Positions 1-11,443 of a DNA stretch of 64,000 nt are shown here, one piece after another. The stretch is from assembly GCF_002080415.1 (NCBI RefSeq), contig NZ_CP020474.1, positions 806,001 to 870,000 of the forward strand, given 5' to 3'. Both the position numbers and the translations under genes were made by a program. Under the pieces are notes generated by a model. That model worked only from the letters and a program-made list of their open reading frames with translations. It ran no database searches and was not told the origin of the DNA. The DNA is from Roseovarius mucosus (lineage in GTDB: Bacteria; Pseudomonadota; Alphaproteobacteria; Rhodobacterales; Rhodobacteraceae). Positions within the stretch are counted from its first letter, which is position 1, and each line of letters opens with the position of its first letter.

Positions 1-2319
<2,319 letters not shown>

Positions 2320-2343
2320 CAAACCCCGCGGCTTCATCAACAG

Positions 2344-2371
2344 GGCGGCCCCTCATCCGGGCCGCCTTTTT
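2344..2371 (+). terminator. Intrinsic terminator of acnA
   Basis: Perfect 8-bp stem (GGCGGCCC / GGGCCGCC) with a 7-base loop, followed directly by TTTTT. It lies 25 bases after the aconitase stop codon on the same strand. Confidence 0.85.
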
Positions 2372-2521
2372 CATATCTTGCGCAGGGTTCCGCCACCCTT
2401 GCCCAATTTCCGGCCATTCGCCGCCGATGCGCTGCTCCTGCTGTCATTCTGCGGTGATTCCCCTTTTTTCGTGATCGCCACGCCCCAATCTTGAGGTCAG
2501 AAGATTGAGAAAGGGCAAATC

Positions 2522-2659
2522 ATGCGCACCACCGCACTCATCCTCGCCCAGGCCGGGCTGATCAGCTTGCTCGCCGTTTACGGTGCCTATGGCGACAACC
2601 CAGCAAAGCCCACCTGCCCGCAGCACGCGACCACGCAGGATTGCGCAGCCCCGAAATGA
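2522..2659 (+). CDS. Small predicted membrane or secreted protein, 45 aa
   Basis: Unrecognised. An ATG preceded by an AGAAAGGG-like ribosome binding site opens a 45-codon frame. Residues 5-22 are hydrophobic (ALILAQAGLISLLAVYGA), consistent with a signal peptide or a single membrane segment. The tail is short and polar with two cysteines (PTCPQH and QDCAAPK). It sits alone between the acnA terminator and the convergent end of the ccm operon. The translation signals and membrane-like N-terminus support a real gene, but no homologue is recalled, so function is unknown. Confidence 0.5.
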   Translation: MRTTALILAQAGLISLLAVYGAYGDNPAKPTCPQHATTQDCAAPK

Positions 2660-2672
2660 CGCGCGCAGCCAG

Positions 2673-2713
2673 ACCTTACAAAATCAGCTTACAAACCTTA
2701 CAAAATGTAAGGT
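2673..2713. repeat. CTTACAAA direct repeats ending in a palindrome
   Basis: CTTACAAA occurs three times (2675, 2688, 2697). The last copy forms the perfect inverted repeat ACCTTACA-AAA-TGTAAGGT at 2695-2713. ACCTTACAAAA recurs exactly 22 bases apart (2673 and 2695). It lies between two convergent genes. It has no T-run typical of a terminator, so a protein-binding array is possible; a weak bidirectional terminator is the alternative. Confidence 0.6.
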
Positions 2714-2737
2714 CGCGCGCCCTAGGGCTAATAGCGG

Positions 2738-3271
2738 CTAGCGCGCGGCCTCGATCGCAGGAAGGATCGTGCTCTGCATCACCCGCTCGGTGATCGGCCC
2801 GGCAAAGCGCAGCACGATATTGCCTTTGCCATCAATCACATAGGTTTCAGGCACGCCGTAAACGCCCCAGTCAAGCGCCATCCGCCCCGTCGCATCCGCA
2901 CCCATCGCAGCATAGGGGTTTCCAAGTTCTTTCAGGAAATTCAAGGCGTTATCAGCCTTATCTTTGTAATTCACCCCATAGATCGTGATGCCATCCTTGG
3001 CCAGCTTCTCCAGATTGGGATGCTCCACGCGACAGGGCGCACACCAGCTCGCCCAATAATTTACAAGCGTCACAGTTCCATCGCGCAAGTCACTGTCATC
3101 AAATGTTTTTCCATCGCCAAGCGGTGTCACTGCCACCACCGGCGCCGGCTTACCAGCCAGTGCCGAAGGCAGCTCATTGGGGTTATCCCGTTGCAACCCA
3201 ACAAAGGCCAACCCGGCAAACCCGGCAAAGATCACCAGCGGCAAGACCATCATCGGAGAAAGCTTAGCCAT
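2738..3271 (-). CDS. ccmG: Thiol:disulfide interchange protein CcmG/DsbE
   Basis: Membrane-anchored periplasmic thioredoxin-like protein that reduces apocytochrome c cysteines before heme attachment. Residues 5-25 form an N-terminal membrane anchor. The thioredoxin fold carries the active site WCAPC (Cys77, Cys80), and the cis-proline loop GVPET follows later. The length of 177 aa is normal. It is the last gene of the ccmABCDG operon; its start overlaps the end of ccmD by 8 bases, which implies translational coupling. Confidence 0.95.
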   Translation of the reverse strand: MAKLSPMMVLPLVIFAGFAGLAFVGLQRDNPNELPSALAGKPAPVVAVTPLGDGKTFDDSDLRDGTVTLVNYWASWCAPCRVEHPNLEKLAKDGITIYGVNYKDKADNALNFLKELGNPYAAMGADATGRMALDWGVYGVPETYVIDGKGNIVLRFAGPITERVMQSTILPAIEAAR

Positions 3272-3419
3272 TGGATTTCACCTTAGTTTCAACTTCTTGT
3301 AGCTCTTTCTTCACGCGATTAGACCGCCGCACACTGAGCACGATCAAAACCGCGATAAGCGCAATCGTCACCGCGTAAGACGATAAAACCGCCTCCGCAT
3401 ATTTCCCCAGATCCGGCAT
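3264..3419 (-). CDS. ccmD: Heme exporter protein CcmD
   Basis: A 51-residue single-pass membrane protein that, in the known pathway, assists release of holo-CcmE from the CcmABC heme-handling complex. The sequence has a short N-terminus, one hydrophobic helix around residues 13-30 and a strongly charged cytoplasmic tail (VRRSNRVKKELQEVE), the usual CcmD architecture. Its ATG shares one base with the ccmC stop, and its end overlaps the ccmG start. Identity rests on size, topology and exact position between ccmC and ccmG. Confidence 0.88.
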   Translation of the reverse strand: MPDLGKYAEAVLSSYAVTIALIAVLIVLSVRRSNRVKKELQEVETKVKSNG

Positions 3420-4159
3420 CATGCCCCCATCCTCTCGCGCGCCAAAAGCGCCCGCATCCGCCGCGCGCGGATCTCGGTGCGCGTGCGCATCAAAACCAAA
3501 GCTATGAAAAGAAACACAAATCCCGCCATGCAGACCAGCAGCGGATACCAGAATACATCCGCCACATTCTCTTCCTTATCGAGGCTGAGCGAGGCACCCT
3601 GATGCAAGCCTTGGTTCCAGAAATTCACCGCATAGCGGCTGAGCAACGCGAAGACCGATCCGACAAGGCATAAAATGCTGGTCAGATCCGCTGCCGTATC
3701 GTCATTCTCGATGGCTTCCCACAGGGCAATGTATCCGAGATAAAACAGAAAAAGGATAAGAAAGCTGGTCAAACGCGGGTCCCAGGCCCACCAGGTGCCC
3801 CACATCGGTTGTCCCCAGATGGCCCCCGTCACCAGTGCGATCACGGTCATCACCATCCCCACAGGCGCCGCTGCCCGTGCCGCCAGCGCGCTCACATGAT
3901 GCCGCCGCACGATCCAAATAAGCGATGTGATCAGCATCATCAGCCAGGCATTGATCGCCATCAGCGCGCTAGGCACATGTAAATAAATGATTTTCACCGT
4001 CGATCCTTGGCGGAAGTCCTCGGGCGTAAAGAAAAAGCCCCAGATCAGCCCCCCCACCAACGTCACCGCCGCCAGCCCCGCGAACCACGGCAAAAACCGG
4101 TCGGTGGTCTGGATGAATTTCTTGGGATTGGCATATTCCCAGAGTGCGTTCAGGTTCAT
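3419..4159 (-). CDS. ccmC: Heme exporter membrane protein CcmC
   Basis: Integral membrane protein that presents heme to the chaperone CcmE during cytochrome c maturation. The 246-residue sequence has about six hydrophobic helices. It contains the tryptophan-rich heme-handling motif WGTWWAWDP at residues 120-128, with a conserved His at residue 61 in the preceding loop (YLHVPSA). It lies 16 bases downstream of ccmB and abuts ccmD in the same operon. Length and motif are typical of the family. Confidence 0.96.
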   Translation of the reverse strand: MNLNALWEYANPKKFIQTTDRFLPWFAGLAAVTLVGGLIWGFFFTPEDFRQGSTVKIIYLHVPSALMAINAWLMMLITSLIWIVRRHHVSALAARAAAPVGMVMTVIALVTGAIWGQPMWGTWWAWDPRLTSFLILFLFYLGYIALWEAIENDDTAADLTSILCLVGSVFALLSRYAVNFWNQGLHQGASLSLDKEENVADVFWYPLLVCMAGFVFLFIALVLMRTRTEIRARRMRALLARERMGA

Positions 4160-4175
4160 CGCATGTCCTGTGTCA

Positions 4176-4832
4176 TCAACGTAGGTTCACCCTCAATACC
4201 GCAGCCGAGGCGAAAGGCAAAAGCGCGATGGTGCCGCAGGTAATCCCCGCCAACATCAACAGCGGCGTGGTCACGTCAAACCCCTCTGCGCCACGTCGCG
4301 CCACCTCTGCGCCGAAAATCAATGTAGGTACATAAAGCGGCAGCACAAGCAGGCTCAGCAATAGCCCCCCACGCTTAAGCCCGACCGTCAGCGCCGCCCC
4401 AAAAGTGCCAATGACGCTAAGCGCAGGTGTTCCCACTAAAAGTGATACTATCAACCACTTATAGCCCGATTCTGAGAGATTGAGCAGCAGCCCCAGCACC
4501 GGTGCCGCCGCCACCAAAGGCAGGCCCGTGGTTAGCCAATGCGCCAACGCCTTGACGCTCACAATCCCCTCCATCGGCAAGGGCGAGGTGGCCAGAAGGT
4601 CAAGACTGCCATCCTCCCAATCCAGCGCCAGAATGCGATCCAGCGACAGTAAACACGCCAGCAACGCACCCAGCCACAGGATACCGGGGGCAATCACCGT
4701 AAGGAGCGCGCTTTGCGGCCCCACCCCAAAGGGCACCAGAACCACGACAATCAGGAAAAATGACAACCCCAGACCAAAGCCACCACCGGCACGCATCGCC
4801 AGCCGAATATCACGAAACAGGAGGGCGATCAC
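4176..4832 (-). CDS. ccmB: Heme exporter membrane protein CcmB
   Basis: Membrane permease partner of the ATPase CcmA in the heme-handling ABC complex of cytochrome c maturation system I. It is 218 residues with six hydrophobic segments, beginning [18 protein letters not shown] and containing the conserved [15 protein letters not shown] loop. The ATG overlaps the ccmA stop by 4 bases, so the two subunits are translationally coupled. Size and order match other alphaproteobacterial ccm operons. Confidence 0.95.
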   Translation of the reverse strand: MIALLFRDIRLAMRAGGGFGLGLSFFLIVVVLVPFGVGPQSALLTVIAPGILWLGALLACLLSLDRILALDWEDGSLDLLATSPLPMEGIVSVKALAHWLTTGLPLVAAAPVLGLLLNLSESGYKWLIVSLLVGTPALSVIGTFGAALTVGLKRGGLLLSLLVLPLYVPTLIFGAEVARRGAEGFDVTTPLLMLAGITCGTIALLPFASAAVLRVNLR

Positions 4833-5446
4833 AGAAATGCCCCATCAAAATCATTGTCCATCAACGGCTTGGCTTTGTATTTTCCGACATCAAGCACTTG
4901 CGCCTCACTCAACCCAATGTCGATATGCGTCGCCATAAGCGCCATGCCCCCCGTCGCCAGATGCCCGCGCACGGCATGGGCAAACATCGCCACCGCCTCA
5001 GTATCCAATGACACCGTCGGCTCATCCAGCACCCAGATCGCCCGCCCTGTTACCAAAAGCCGCGCCAACCCCAAGCGCCGCTTCTGGCCAGCCGATAGCG
5101 CCCCCGCCAGCCGGGCCGAGAGCGCGGTCAGCCTGAAGGCCTCAATAGCCTGGGAATAGTCTTTGCGACCAAAGGCTTCCGCCCAAAACTTCAGGTTCTC
5201 TGCAACCGTCAGAGTGGCCTTGATCCCATCGGCATGCCCGGCATAAACGAGGCTTTCGGGGGGCACGTCGATCCGGCCTGAAACCGGCGGCTGCAAGCCC
5301 GCGATCGTCCGCAAGAGCGTGGTCTTGCCGATGCCATTCGGCCCGCGCACCACAAGCGCCTGACCGGGGGATAGCGTGAAACGCACCCCTTCCAGCACGG
5401 GTATCCCGCCACGCGCGATGGTCAGATCAGAGACTTGCAGCATCAT
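4829..5446 (-). CDS. ccmA: Heme exporter ATP-binding protein CcmA
   Basis: Cytoplasmic ABC ATPase of the CcmAB complex that releases heme-loaded CcmE. It shows Walker [10 protein letters not shown] (residues 35-43), the signature [14 protein letters not shown] (117-130) and Walker [12 protein letters not shown] (138-148). It is 205 residues, as usual for CcmA. It begins with two consecutive ATG codons (5446 or 5443) and no clear ribosome binding site separates them, so the start is uncertain by one residue. It is the first gene of the ccmABCDG operon. Confidence 0.95.
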   Translation of the reverse strand: MMLQVSDLTIARGGIPVLEGVRFTLSPGQALVVRGPNGIGKTTLLRTIAGLQPPVSGRIDVPPESLVYAGHADGIKATLTVAENLKFWAEAFGRKDYSQAIEAFRLTALSARLAGALSAGQKRRLGLARLLVTGRAIWVLDEPTVSLDTEAVAMFAHAVRGHLATGGMALMATHIDIGLSEAQVLDVGKYKAKPLMDNDFDGAFL

Positions 5447-5502
5447 GCGCTGTGCTTAACCCAATGCGAGACCTTGGAAAAGCACCATCAGCGCGCGGAT
5501 CG

Positions 5503-5856
5503 TCACACCGGTTGCAACGCAACGGCCACCCGGCGCCCTTCGGACAAAAGCACGTTATAGGTCCGGCAAGCAGCGGGCGAATTCATGGTCTCAACACCCA
5601 ACCCCACCGCCTCAAGATCATCTCTCAACCCTTTGGGAATATGCGATATTTCTGCGCCAGTGCCGATAAAGACCACATCGACCTCCGTCGCAAGTGCCAT
5701 CAGTGCCGCGGTGTCTTCATAACCGCCCCAGGTGCGCGCCCCAGTCGGTGTGACAAGGATCGCGCCCTCCATAACCTGTCCGGCAACCCGAAAGAATCCC
5801 GGCCCATAGCCATCAATCGGCGTCGCCCCGCTAAAACTGATTTCCGTCATGCGCAT
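5503..5856 (-). CDS. Mth938-like domain protein (DUF498)
   Basis: A 117-residue single-domain protein of the Mth938/DUF498 family, which also includes the mitochondrial complex I assembly factor NDUFAF3. Family features visible are the early IDGYGPGFFRV segment, DVVFIGTGAEI in the middle and the MNSPAACRTYNVLLSEGRRVA end. The molecular role in bacteria is not established. It follows the TauE gene by 3 bases on the same strand and is probably co-transcribed with secDF-tauE; association with Sec genes is common in this lineage. Confidence 0.85.
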   Translation of the reverse strand: MRMTEISFSGATPIDGYGPGFFRVAGQVMEGAILVTPTGARTWGGYEDTAALMALATEVDVVFIGTGAEISHIPKGLRDDLEAVGLGVETMNSPAACRTYNVLLSEGRRVAVALQPV

Positions 5857-5859
5857 GGC

Positions 5860-6621
5860 TTACCCCTCCTTGCCCCAGATCGGCAGCCCGCTCACCACCG
5901 CAAGACCGATCACTGCATAAGCCGCCCAACGATAAAGCCGCTCGTGACGCGGGTCAAAGAGCGATTGCCCAATCAATGAGGTAATGAAATACGGCACCGC
6001 AAGTAGCAGCGCCAAAAGGAAAATCTGCCCATTGATCGCCCCGCGTAAAAGGAGGTTGGCCACGATCACCACATCCAGCGCAGCCAGAAACAGGATCGTA
6101 TTCGCGCGCACTGATTGCGCCGCCGACTGCCCCGCGAGGTAGAACAGGATCACCACCGGGCCGGTCAACCCTGTCAGCCCTCCAATCACGCCGGCCAGAG
6201 CCCCAATCGCGACCAGCATGGGGCGGCCCACCTGTCCCGAGAACCGCCACCCGGTGATCAGCGCCGCCAATGTGATTGCGCCCACAGCGGCCACCACCCA
6301 TCGGATGCTGACCGGGTCAAGCCGCCCCATCAGCCACAGACCAATCGGCACGGTCACAAGCGCCGCAAGCGCCAAGATACCCACTTCGCGCCGGTCCGCC
6401 TGCGACCACGCGCGCGGCAACAGTGCCGAAGTGCTGGCAATTCCCGTCAGCGTGATCACCCCGACGATGATCTCTGGCCGCAGAAAAATCCCCGCCACGG
6501 GCACGAAAATCAACGCCGTTCCAAAGCCGGTAAAGCCCCGCACGATCCCTGCCAGCCCAATCGCCAGCAATAGCCAGACCAGGCCGGGCGTCGCCCAGAC
6601 CGCGCTGAATGCCTCAGGCAT
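5860..6621 (-). CDS. TauE/SafE family anion exporter
   Basis: A 253-residue integral membrane protein of the TauE/SafE (DUF81) family, putative exporters of sulfite or sulfonate-derived anions. About eight hydrophobic helices are present in two repeat halves; each half carries a glycine-rich motif (GIVRGFTGFGTALIFVP near the N-terminus and IGGLTGLTGPVVILFYL after the midpoint). The start overlaps the end of secDF by 8 bases, so the genes are coupled although no functional link is obvious. The substrate cannot be assigned from sequence. Confidence 0.85.
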   Translation of the reverse strand: MPEAFSAVWATPGLVWLLLAIGLAGIVRGFTGFGTALIFVPVAGIFLRPEIIVGVITLTGIASTSALLPRAWSQADRREVGILALAALVTVPIGLWLMGRLDPVSIRWVVAAVGAITLAALITGWRFSGQVGRPMLVAIGALAGVIGGLTGLTGPVVILFYLAGQSAAQSVRANTILFLAALDVVIVANLLLRGAINGQIFLLALLLAVPYFITSLIGQSLFDPRHERLYRWAAYAVIGLAVVSGLPIWGKEG

Positions 6622-9250
6622 CTATATTGGCGAATTGCGTGCCCGCATTGGCATCCGGCTTAGACCAGTCGCGTTTGATACCCAGCCACATCAGCACCGT
6701 ACTGGCCACAAAGATCGACGAATAGGTGCCGACAATCACGCCCCAGATCATGGCAAAGACAAAGCCCCGGATCACGTCACCCCCCAAGACATACAAGGCC
6801 AAAAGCGCCAGCAACGTGGTCAGTGACGTTACCATCGTGCGGCTCAGCGTCTCGTTGATTGACAGGTTCAGCACCTCTCGCAGCGGCCTTTGCTTGTATT
6901 TGCGCAGGTTCTCGCGGACCCGGTCAAACACCACCACCGTATCGTTAAGCGAATAGCCGACAAGCGTCAGAAGGGCCGCAATGATCGCGAGATCGAATTG
7001 GATTTGCAGTTCCGAAAACACACCGATGGTTAGCGCCACGTCATGCACCAGCGCAATCACCGCCCCGACCGCGAATTGCCACTCGAACCGCATCCAGATG
7101 TAAACCAGCACCGCCCCGATGGCGAGTGCGACGGCAAGCACCGCCGTCTTGATCAACTCGCCCGATACTTTGGGGCCAACGCTCTCCACGGATGTGAACT
7201 GTATATCCGGCACAGCCTGCTGCAAGGCCGCTTCGACCGCCGCGATCGTTTCGGGGGTGACACTCTCGGTCTCGTCCTGCGCCTGAATCCGGAGCATTGC
7301 CACGTTCTCTTCCGGGCCAAAGGTTGGATCGAACACCTCTGTGATGCTGACATCGCCCAGCCCCATATCATTAGTCGCGGCGCGATAGGCCCCGATATCA
7401 ACAGGTTCTGCGCTCAGCGTCCGGATCGTGGTGCCACCCTTGAAATCAATCCCGAAATTCAGCCCTTGCACGGCAAAAGAGCCAAACGCCACAAGGATCA
7501 TCACCCCGGAAATGCCCAACCACAGCTTCCACCGGCTAAAGAAATCCCAAGAGGTGATTTCCGGCACGAGCCGGAAACCGCGCCCGGCCAGCACTGTTTT
7601 TGGCCGCTTGCGCTCAAACCACATCACTGTGATCAATCGCGTCACAAACAGAGCGGTAAAGACCGAAGTCACAATCCCCAGCCCCAGCGTTATGGCAAAG
7701 CCACGCACCGGACCAGACCCCATGACATAGAGGATCAGCGCCGTCATGAAGGTGGTGATGTTGGCGTCGACAATCGCGCTCATCGCCTTCTCATAGCCCA
7801 ATTCAATGGCCCGCGCCGCGCCCTTGGCCGATTTCATCTCTTCTCGGATACGCTCAAACACCAGCACATTGGCGTCCACCGCCATCCCGATGGTCAGCAC
7901 GATCCCGGCGATCCCCGGCAAGGTCAGCGTAGACCCGATTAGGCTGAGCAAGCCGAAAATCAGACCAACGTTCACAATCAGCGCAATATTCGCAAAGATG
8001 CCGAAAATGCCGTAACTCACGATCATGTAAACGAGCACAAGCGCAAAGGCCACGAGACAGGCCAGCTTGCCCGCCTCGATACTATCGGCCCCAAGCTCCG
8101 GCCCGACCGTCCGCTCTTCCAGAAACTCAAGCCCCGCCGGAAGCGCACCCGCACGCAACAGCACGGCCAGTTGCGTGCTGTCCTCAACATTAAAGTTGCC
8201 GGTGATGATGCCCGACCCGCCGGCAATATGGCTTTGGATCACCGGCGCGCTGATCACCTCGCCATCAAGCACGATGGCAAAGGGATTGCCGATATTCTCA
8301 GCCGTGTAATCGCCGAATTTGCGGGCACCCGTGGGATTGAACCGGAACGACACCGCCGGGCGACCGTTCTGGTCGAAATCTGGCTGTGCATCGACCAATT
8401 CCTCGCCCGTCACAACGGGCGCGCGCTCCAGAATGTAGTAAACGCCCGCCTCGTCCAGTGACGGCAGCACCTCGTTACCTGCGCCCGCGGGCGCATCAGC
8501 GCTCGCGGCACGGCTGATCACAGGCTGGAAGGTCAGTTGGGCCGTGGTCCCGATCAGCGCCTTCAACTCGGCTGCGCTGCCAATCCCCGGCACCTGAATC
8601 AGGATGCGGTCAGCGCCCTGGCGCTGGATGGTCGGCTCGCGCGTGCCCACCTCGTCGATCCGACGGCGAATGATTTCCAGCGATTGCCGCACGGTGCGAT
8701 CATCGGTCGCGCGCTGCTCGGCCTCGCTCAGCCGGATGATGATATCCGCACCGTCCGTTGTCACCTCGATATCGCTACCACCCACGCCAGTCAGCACATC
8801 GGTGACAGGCCGCGCCAGCCCACGCACCAGCGCCGCGGCCTCTGTGGCCATTTCGGGCCGCTCGACAAGGCGCACCCGCAACTCGGGCGCATCGGTCTGC
8901 TGCAGCCGGATGGGCCCCACGCTGTCACGCTCTTCACGCAACAGATCGCGCACCTCGGGCCACATCCCCTCAACCCGCGCCTGATAGACATCTTCGACCT
9001 TGACCTCGGCCAATAGATGCGCGCCCCCGCGCAGATCAAGCCCCAGATTGACAAGGCTTGAGGGCATCCAATCGGGCCAAAGCGCCAGATCATCGGCCAC
9101 CGAGGCCGGATCAGCCCCCGCCTCAACGGCGACGACGGCGTCATTATGCCGCTCGACCTTTCCGTAAAACCCATTGGGCAGGGCGAGCATCAGACCAAGG
9201 GCCACCGTCCCCCAGATACAGAGGCGTTTCCACAGGTCGATTTGCAGCAT
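6614..9250 (-). CDS. secDF: Fused protein translocase subunit SecDF
   Basis: Proton-driven membrane component that pulls exported proteins out of the SecYEG channel. SecD and SecF are joined in one 878-residue polypeptide. The SecD half (about residues 1-555) has an N-terminal helix, a large periplasmic domain with LNLGLDLRGGAHLL-type and DEVGTREPTIQRQG motifs and six helices. A linker near residue 560 leads to the SecF half with LNFGIDFKGGTTIR and VGYSLNDTVVVFDRVREN. There is no internal stop or frameshift. yajC lies 41 bases upstream on the same strand. Separate secD and secF genes are the commoner arrangement. Confidence 0.96.
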   Translation of the reverse strand: MLQIDLWKRLCIWGTVALGLMLALPNGFYGKVERHNDAVVAVEAGADPASVADDLALWPDWMPSSLVNLGLDLRGGAHLLAEVKVEDVYQARVEGMWPEVRDLLREERDSVGPIRLQQTDAPELRVRLVERPEMATEAAALVRGLARPVTDVLTGVGGSDIEVTTDGADIIIRLSEAEQRATDDRTVRQSLEIIRRRIDEVGTREPTIQRQGADRILIQVPGIGSAAELKALIGTTAQLTFQPVISRAASADAPAGAGNEVLPSLDEAGVYYILERAPVVTGEELVDAQPDFDQNGRPAVSFRFNPTGARKFGDYTAENIGNPFAIVLDGEVISAPVIQSHIAGGSGIITGNFNVEDSTQLAVLLRAGALPAGLEFLEERTVGPELGADSIEAGKLACLVAFALVLVYMIVSYGIFGIFANIALIVNVGLIFGLLSLIGSTLTLPGIAGIVLTIGMAVDANVLVFERIREEMKSAKGAARAIELGYEKAMSAIVDANITTFMTALILYVMGSGPVRGFAITLGLGIVTSVFTALFVTRLITVMWFERKRPKTVLAGRGFRLVPEITSWDFFSRWKLWLGISGVMILVAFGSFAVQGLNFGIDFKGGTTIRTLSAEPVDIGAYRAATNDMGLGDVSITEVFDPTFGPEENVAMLRIQAQDETESVTPETIAAVEAALQQAVPDIQFTSVESVGPKVSGELIKTAVLAVALAIGAVLVYIWMRFEWQFAVGAVIALVHDVALTIGVFSELQIQFDLAIIAALLTLVGYSLNDTVVVFDRVRENLRKYKQRPLREVLNLSINETLSRTMVTSLTTLLALLALYVLGGDVIRGFVFAMIWGVIVGTYSSIFVASTVLMWLGIKRDWSKPDANAGTQFANIDA

Positions 9251-9291
9251 GTTCCTGCCCTTTCAGAGGTTTTTCGCAGGGGAGCGGGGGC

Positions 9292-9573
9292 TTAGCCCTC
9301 GGCAGGCTCAGTCTTGGACAGAACCTGTGCGATGGTGGCGCGCACCACGCGCACCTTGATGCCCTCAGCAAGTTCCACCTCGATCTCGCTGTCATCCTTG
9401 ACCTTGGAAACCTTGCCGATCAGGCCGCCTTGCGTCACCACCTGATCGCCCCGCCGCAGCGCACCAATCATGGCCTTATGCTCTTTGAGCTTCTTCTGTT
9501 GCGGGCGGATCAACAGGAAATACATGATCGCAAAGATCAGAATGAGCGGGATGAACTGGCTAAAGGCTTCCAT
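9292..9573 (-). CDS. yajC: Preprotein translocase subunit YajC
   Basis: Small accessory membrane protein of the SecDF complex, 93 residues. One hydrophobic helix near the N-terminus (about residues 7-22) is followed by the diagnostic LLIRPQQKKLKEHK motif and a small beta domain (LRRGDQVVTQGGLIGKVSKV). The start at 9573 is chosen because it is preceded by AAGAGGAT and matches family length; the frame is open further upstream but that part has no family resemblance. It is the first gene of the yajC-secDF-tauE-Mth938 unit and divergent from serS. Confidence 0.95.
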   Translation of the reverse strand: MEAFSQFIPLILIFAIMYFLLIRPQQKKLKEHKAMIGALRRGDQVVTQGGLIGKVSKVKDDSEIEVELAEGIKVRVVRATIAQVLSKTEPAEG

Positions 9574-9733
9574 CGGGTATCCTCTTTTTGTGACGCGGAC
9601 AGCGGGCCGCGAATTGCCGGGGAACCTAGGCGCGGGGCCGGGTATTTGCAAGGCGCGAAAGCATGGCGCAGGCCCGGTTTCTGGTGCATAACGCCGCCCA
9701 AGCGATTCACCGACAGCTTTGAGGACCAGCGCC

Positions 9734-11026
9734 ATGCACGATATCCGCGCCATCCGCGAGACCCCCGATGCCTTTGACGCCGCCCTCGCACGGCGGGGTC
9801 TGGCTCCGGTCTCGCCCCAGATTCTGGCCCTCGACGAGGCGCGTCGCACCCGCATCCACGCGGCCGAGAGCGCACAGGCCGACCAGAACCGCGCAAGCAA
9901 AGAGGCAGGCGCCGCCAAAGGGCGCGGTGACGAGGCAGAATTCGAACGCCTGCGCACTCTGGTCTCGGCCAAAAAGGAAGAAATGGCCGCCATGCAGGCC
10001 GAGGCCAAGGCGTTAGATACCCAGCTCACCGACCTCCTGATGGCCCTGCCCAACCTGCCCTTTGACGACGTGCCCGATGGCACGGACGAGAGCGGCAATG
10101 TCGAGCTGCGCCGTTGGGGGACGCCCGCAAGTTTCGATTTCACCCCGAAAGAGCATTACGACATCACCGGTGTGCAACCGGGCATGGATTTTGAGACAGC
10201 TGCGAAACTCTCTGGCGCGCGCTTTGTCGTCCTGTCGGGCAGCATCGCCCGCCTGCACCGCGCCTTGGCCCAATTCATGCTCGACACCCATATCGAGGAA
10301 AATGGCCTCCAAGAAACCTGGACGCCCGTTCTGGTGCGCCCCGAAATGATGCTGGGCACCGGGCAATTGCCGAAATTCGGCGAAGACAGCTATGAGACCA
10401 CCAATGGCTGGTGGCTCGTTCCTACCGCCGAGGTGACGCTGACCAATATCGTGCATGGCGAGACGGTCGATGCCGCCACCCTTCCGCGCCGCTACGTGGC
10501 CCACACCCAATGCTTCCGCTCCGAAGCAGGCTCTGCGGGGCGCGACACCGCCGGCATGCTGCGCCAGCACCAGTTCGAAAAGGTCGAGATGGTCTCGATC
10601 ACCCATCCCGACGAAAGCCGCGCCGAGTTGGACCGCATGACCGCCTGCGCTCAAAGTATTCTTGAGCGGCTTGGCCTGCCGTATCGCACCATCGTGCTCT
10701 GCACCGGCGACATGGGCTTTGGCGCGCGCCGCACCCATGACATCGAGGTTTGGCTACCGGGTCAAAACACCTACCGCGAAATCTCGTCCGTCTCGGTCTG
10801 CGGCGACTTTCAAGCGCGCCGCATGAACGCCCGCTTCAAACCGCAGGGCGGCGGCAAGCCCGAATTCCTGCACACGCTCAACGGCTCGGGCCTCGCCGTG
10901 GGCCGCTGCCTGATCGCGGTGCTGGAAAACGGCCAGCAGGCCGACGGCTCCGTCCGCATCCCCGACGCCCTCCACCCCTACCTGCGCGGCAAGACGATCC
11001 TCAACGCGGATGGGAGTCTTGGGTAA
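9734..11026 (+). CDS. serS: Seryl-tRNA synthetase
   Basis: Charges tRNA-Ser and tRNA-Sec with serine in the cytoplasm. It is a 430-residue class II synthetase. An N-terminal long coiled-coil arm (about residues 30-100, rich in Ala/Glu/Lys) precedes the catalytic core, which has motif 2 ([20 protein letters not shown]) and motif 3 ([18 protein letters not shown]). The start at 9734 (MHDIRAIRE) is preferred to an ATG 15 bases upstream because GAGGA lies just before it and MHDIR is the usual family beginning. It is divergent from yajC, with a 160-base shared upstream region. Confidence 0.97.
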   Translation: MHDIRAIRETPDAFDAALARRGLAPVSPQILALDEARRTRIHAAESAQADQNRASKEAGAAKGRGDEAEFERLRTLVSAKKEEMAAMQAEAKALDTQLTDLLMALPNLPFDDVPDGTDESGNVELRRWGTPASFDFTPKEHYDITGVQPGMDFETAAKLSGARFVVLSGSIARLHRALAQFMLDTHIEENGLQETWTPVLVRPEMMLGTGQLPKFGEDSYETTNGWWLVPTAEVTLTNIVHGETVDAATLPRRYVAHTQCFRSEAGSAGRDTAGMLRQHQFEKVEMVSITHPDESRAELDRMTACAQSILERLGLPYRTIVLCTGDMGFGARRTHDIEVWLPGQNTYREISSVSVCGDFQARRMNARFKPQGGGKPEFLHTLNGSGLAVGRCLIAVLENGQQADGSVRIPDALHPYLRGKTILNADGSLG

Positions 11027-11443
11027 AGCAGATTACCTCTGATCGCGTTCACATCGCCCCGGGCCTGCCCCGGGGAATCCCCCTCCCGCTTCGGCGAGGT
11101 CCCGGATCAAGTCCGGGACGGGTGTGGTTTCAATCGGGCGCAACCTGCCCTACGCAGGGCTTCCCGCTCACCTTTGACACCTCGCGGGGGCAAACGTCGA
11201 GCGGTCAGTCACTCTTGAGCCAAAGGCCAAGCCCGTCCAACCAAGGCCCGACCTTCGAGCCCGAGCGCACGAAAGTCTACAGAGCGGACAAAGAGAGCTT
11301 TCGCTGCCGCTTCGCTGATGACTGCTTCAGGAGCATACCAAGCAGCCATCGTTCTTGACACGTCTGGCAAAGGTGGCGACGAAACCACCCAACTTGGCCT
11401 CTAACGACTATCTCGAAGCAGCGGTCTCCATACCGGATCAGAA
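11027..11443. other. Gene-free spacer between serS and the GST operon
   Basis: About 417 bases with no convincing gene on either strand. The serS-proximal part contains two GC-rich hairpins (CCCCGG...CCGGGG near 11057-11075 and the one at 11099-11119). The rest, from about 11200, is less GC-rich by eye and looks like degenerate sequence; short frames here lack ribosome binding sites and coding character. Confidence 0.6.
11099..11119. repeat. REP-like palindrome (GTCCCGGA-TCAAG-TCCGGGAC)
   Basis: Perfect 8-bp arms around a 5-base loop. The motif type (CCCGGnnnAAGTCCGGG) is a widespread intergenic palindrome in alphaproteobacteria, and a related copy with the same loop style occurs at 43033-43065. 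It has no T-run, so it is a repeat rather than a clear terminator. Confidence 0.6.
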
